DNA of 64,000 bases from Hallella mizrahii (GTDB taxonomy: Bacteria > Bacteroidota > Bacteroidia > Bacteroidales > Bacteroidaceae). A model generated the notes under the pieces. It was not told the origin of the DNA. It saw only the letters and a list, made by a program, of their open reading frames with translations, and searched no databases. Where the stretch lies: NCBI RefSeq assembly GCF_009695775.1, contig NZ_VUNG01000018.1:1-64000 (forward strand), written 5' to 3'. Positions within the stretch are counted from its first letter, which is position 1. The number at the start of each line of letters is the position of its first letter. Made by a program: the position numbers and the translations under genes. Shown one piece after another: positions 62,925-64,000 of this stretch.

Positions 62925-63938
62925 ATGAAAAAGATTCTGTCGCTTGTGCTGTGCTTGCTGGCTGCCTGGTCGGCTCCGGCTCAAGAAGTAAACACCCAAC
63001 CGCAGGTGCATGGCACGTTGCGCGGTAAGTATGAATATCAGACTTCAGAGGGTGAGGGACGTTTTGAGGTTCGCACGGCACGTGTCAGTGTCAGCGGCAA
63101 GCTGATGCCCGAGGTGGAGTACAAGGCAGAGATCGACCTTTGCGATGAGGGCGTCATCAAGATGCTCGATGCCTACACGCGGCTGAAGCCCTGGCGCTAT
63201 TTCCAGTTCACCATAGGACAGATGCGTGTGCCGTTTACCATCGATGCCCACCGTTCGCCCGACCAGCAGTATTTTGCCAACCGCAGCTTCATCGCAAAGC
63301 AGGTGGGCAATGTACGTGACGTAGGAGCCATGGCAGCCTATGATTTCCATGTGGGCTTCCCCATTCGTGTACAGGCCGGACTCTTCAATGGTTCGGGGCT
63401 GACTGGACAGAAGGACTACTGGACCAAAGGTGCGAATTTCTCCTCCAAGGTGCAGTTCTTCTTTCCCTTTCATACCGATCTGGTGCTCAGTGCGCAGAAG
63501 ATCACCCCCAACCACAATACGATTATGATGTACGACGGCGGACTGACCTATCACCGTGGACCGTTTCTCGGTGAAGTGGAGTATTTATATAAGAGATATT
63601 CCCACCATCTATATAAAGATGTGCATGCCGTGGATGTCTTTGCCAATTACGACATTCCGGTTCGCGACAAGCGTTGCTTGATCAGAAAGGTGTCACCGCT
63701 TGTTCGTTACGATTTCATGACTGACCATAGTGATGGTACGAAATATGACGACAACGGCAACATGGTTACCACAGACTATCAGCGCAACCGTCTGACAGGT
63801 GGCGTGACGCTGAGTCTTGCCAAGCCTTTTATCTCCGATATCCGTATCAACTACGAGAAATATTTCTACCGCAAGGACGGTATTCCCAAAACATCAGAGA
63901 AGGACAAGATCGTTATCGAGTTTATGACTCATTTCTAA
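62925..63938 (+). CDS. Phosphate-selective porin (OprO/OprP family)
   Basis: A 337-residue outer-membrane protein with a signal peptide (about 1-19, AWSAPAQ) and the porin O/P pattern: RFEVRTARVSVSGKL, FQFTIGQMRVPFTIDAHRSP and a C-terminal strand ending EFMTHF. It should let phosphate or polyphosphate pass the outer membrane. It is transcribed away from the LRR-ppk operon, with Pho-box-like arrays on both sides of the shared intergenic region. Confidence 0.88.
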   Translation: MKKILSLVLCLLAAWSAPAQEVNTQPQVHGTLRGKYEYQTSEGEGRFEVRTARVSVSGKLMPEVEYKAEIDLCDEGVIKMLDAYTRLKPWRYFQFTIGQMRVPFTIDAHRSPDQQYFANRSFIAKQVGNVRDVGAMAAYDFHVGFPIRVQAGLFNGSGLTGQKDYWTKGANFSSKVQFFFPFHTDLVLSAQKITPNHNTIMMYDGGLTYHRGPFLGEVEYLYKRYSHHLYKDVHAVDVFANYDIPVRDKRCLIRKVSPLVRYDFMTDHSDGTKYDDNGNMVTTDYQRNRLTGGVTLSLAKPFISDIRINYEKYFYRKDGIPKTSEKDKIVIEFMTHF

Positions 63939-64000
63939 TGTCGTGGGGAAAATTTGCTTTAAAAGGCATGACTGGGATGTAAAACAGAAAAAATGATTAT
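63939..64000. other. Window end after the porin gene
   Basis: Only 62 bp remain and hold no gene. A short inverted motif cannot be judged without the following sequence. Confidence 0.5.

Overview
The window reads as a chromosomal segment of a Prevotella/Segatella-like member of the Bacteroidota. Evidence: SusC/SusD/SusE/SusF-type starch genes, paired GLPGLI and TonB-receptor genes, DUF4248, DUF3791/DUF3990, a BspA-type leucine-rich protein, a C-terminal tail like those of type IX secreted proteins, and many -7 promoter elements of the Bacteroidota type TAnnTTTG. No tRNA, rRNA, CRISPR array or intact phage was found. Most long antisense ORFs in the track are shadows.

Layout. 0-6.5 kb: a leader with a broken C39-peptidase fragment, then a minus-strand operon TonB receptor - DUF4876 lipoprotein - DUF6850 barrel protein. 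7.1-8.1 kb: a split lysine exporter LysO. 8.2-33.3 kb: a starch-use locus made of a malQ-susB-pulA-susA operon (minus), a lacI-MFS-PAP2 operon (minus), a susCDEF operon (plus), and a secreted alpha-amylase (plus). A REP-type transposase with its hairpins lies between susF and the amylase. 33.5-42.2 kb: paired half-size chromate transporters, purL, and a TonB/GLPGLI pair. 42.2-44.4 kb: a gene-poor kilobase with a 58-bp perfect palindrome, an S24-type repressor and a DUF4248 gene. 44.6-64 kb: a phosphate-centred region with a TonB receptor and beta-helix lipoprotein pair, a Pit-type phosphate transporter, an operon LRR protein - PPK1 - GH97 - Ppx, and a phosphate-selective porin. cysE, yitT, an ompA-like gene and a small inserted DUF3791-DUF3990-DUF3791 module are interspersed.

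Two regulons can be read directly from spacing. (1) Four starch-locus promoters each carry a LacI-type palindrome (consensus about TGCAAnCGnTTGCA) exactly 54 bp upstream of a TAnnTTTG-like -7 box. This covers malQ, lacI, susC and the amylase, and the position suggests activation rather than blocking. (2) Four promoters in the phosphate region carry arrays of 7-bp direct repeats (about TTGTAAC) on an 11-bp pitch, the last repeat starting exactly 17 nt upstream of the -7 box. This covers the TonB receptor, pit, LRR-ppk and the porin, and looks like a Bacteroidota Pho box. It ties an otherwise unassigned TonB/lipoprotein pair and a Lys-rich LRR protein to phosphate or polyphosphate biology.

Other unexplained structure: 9-bp periodic arrays at gene ends in four places, REP hairpins including one inside the transposase gene itself, and an 80-bp duplication of the ompA 3' end and terminator that flanks the DUF3990 module like attachment-site repeats.
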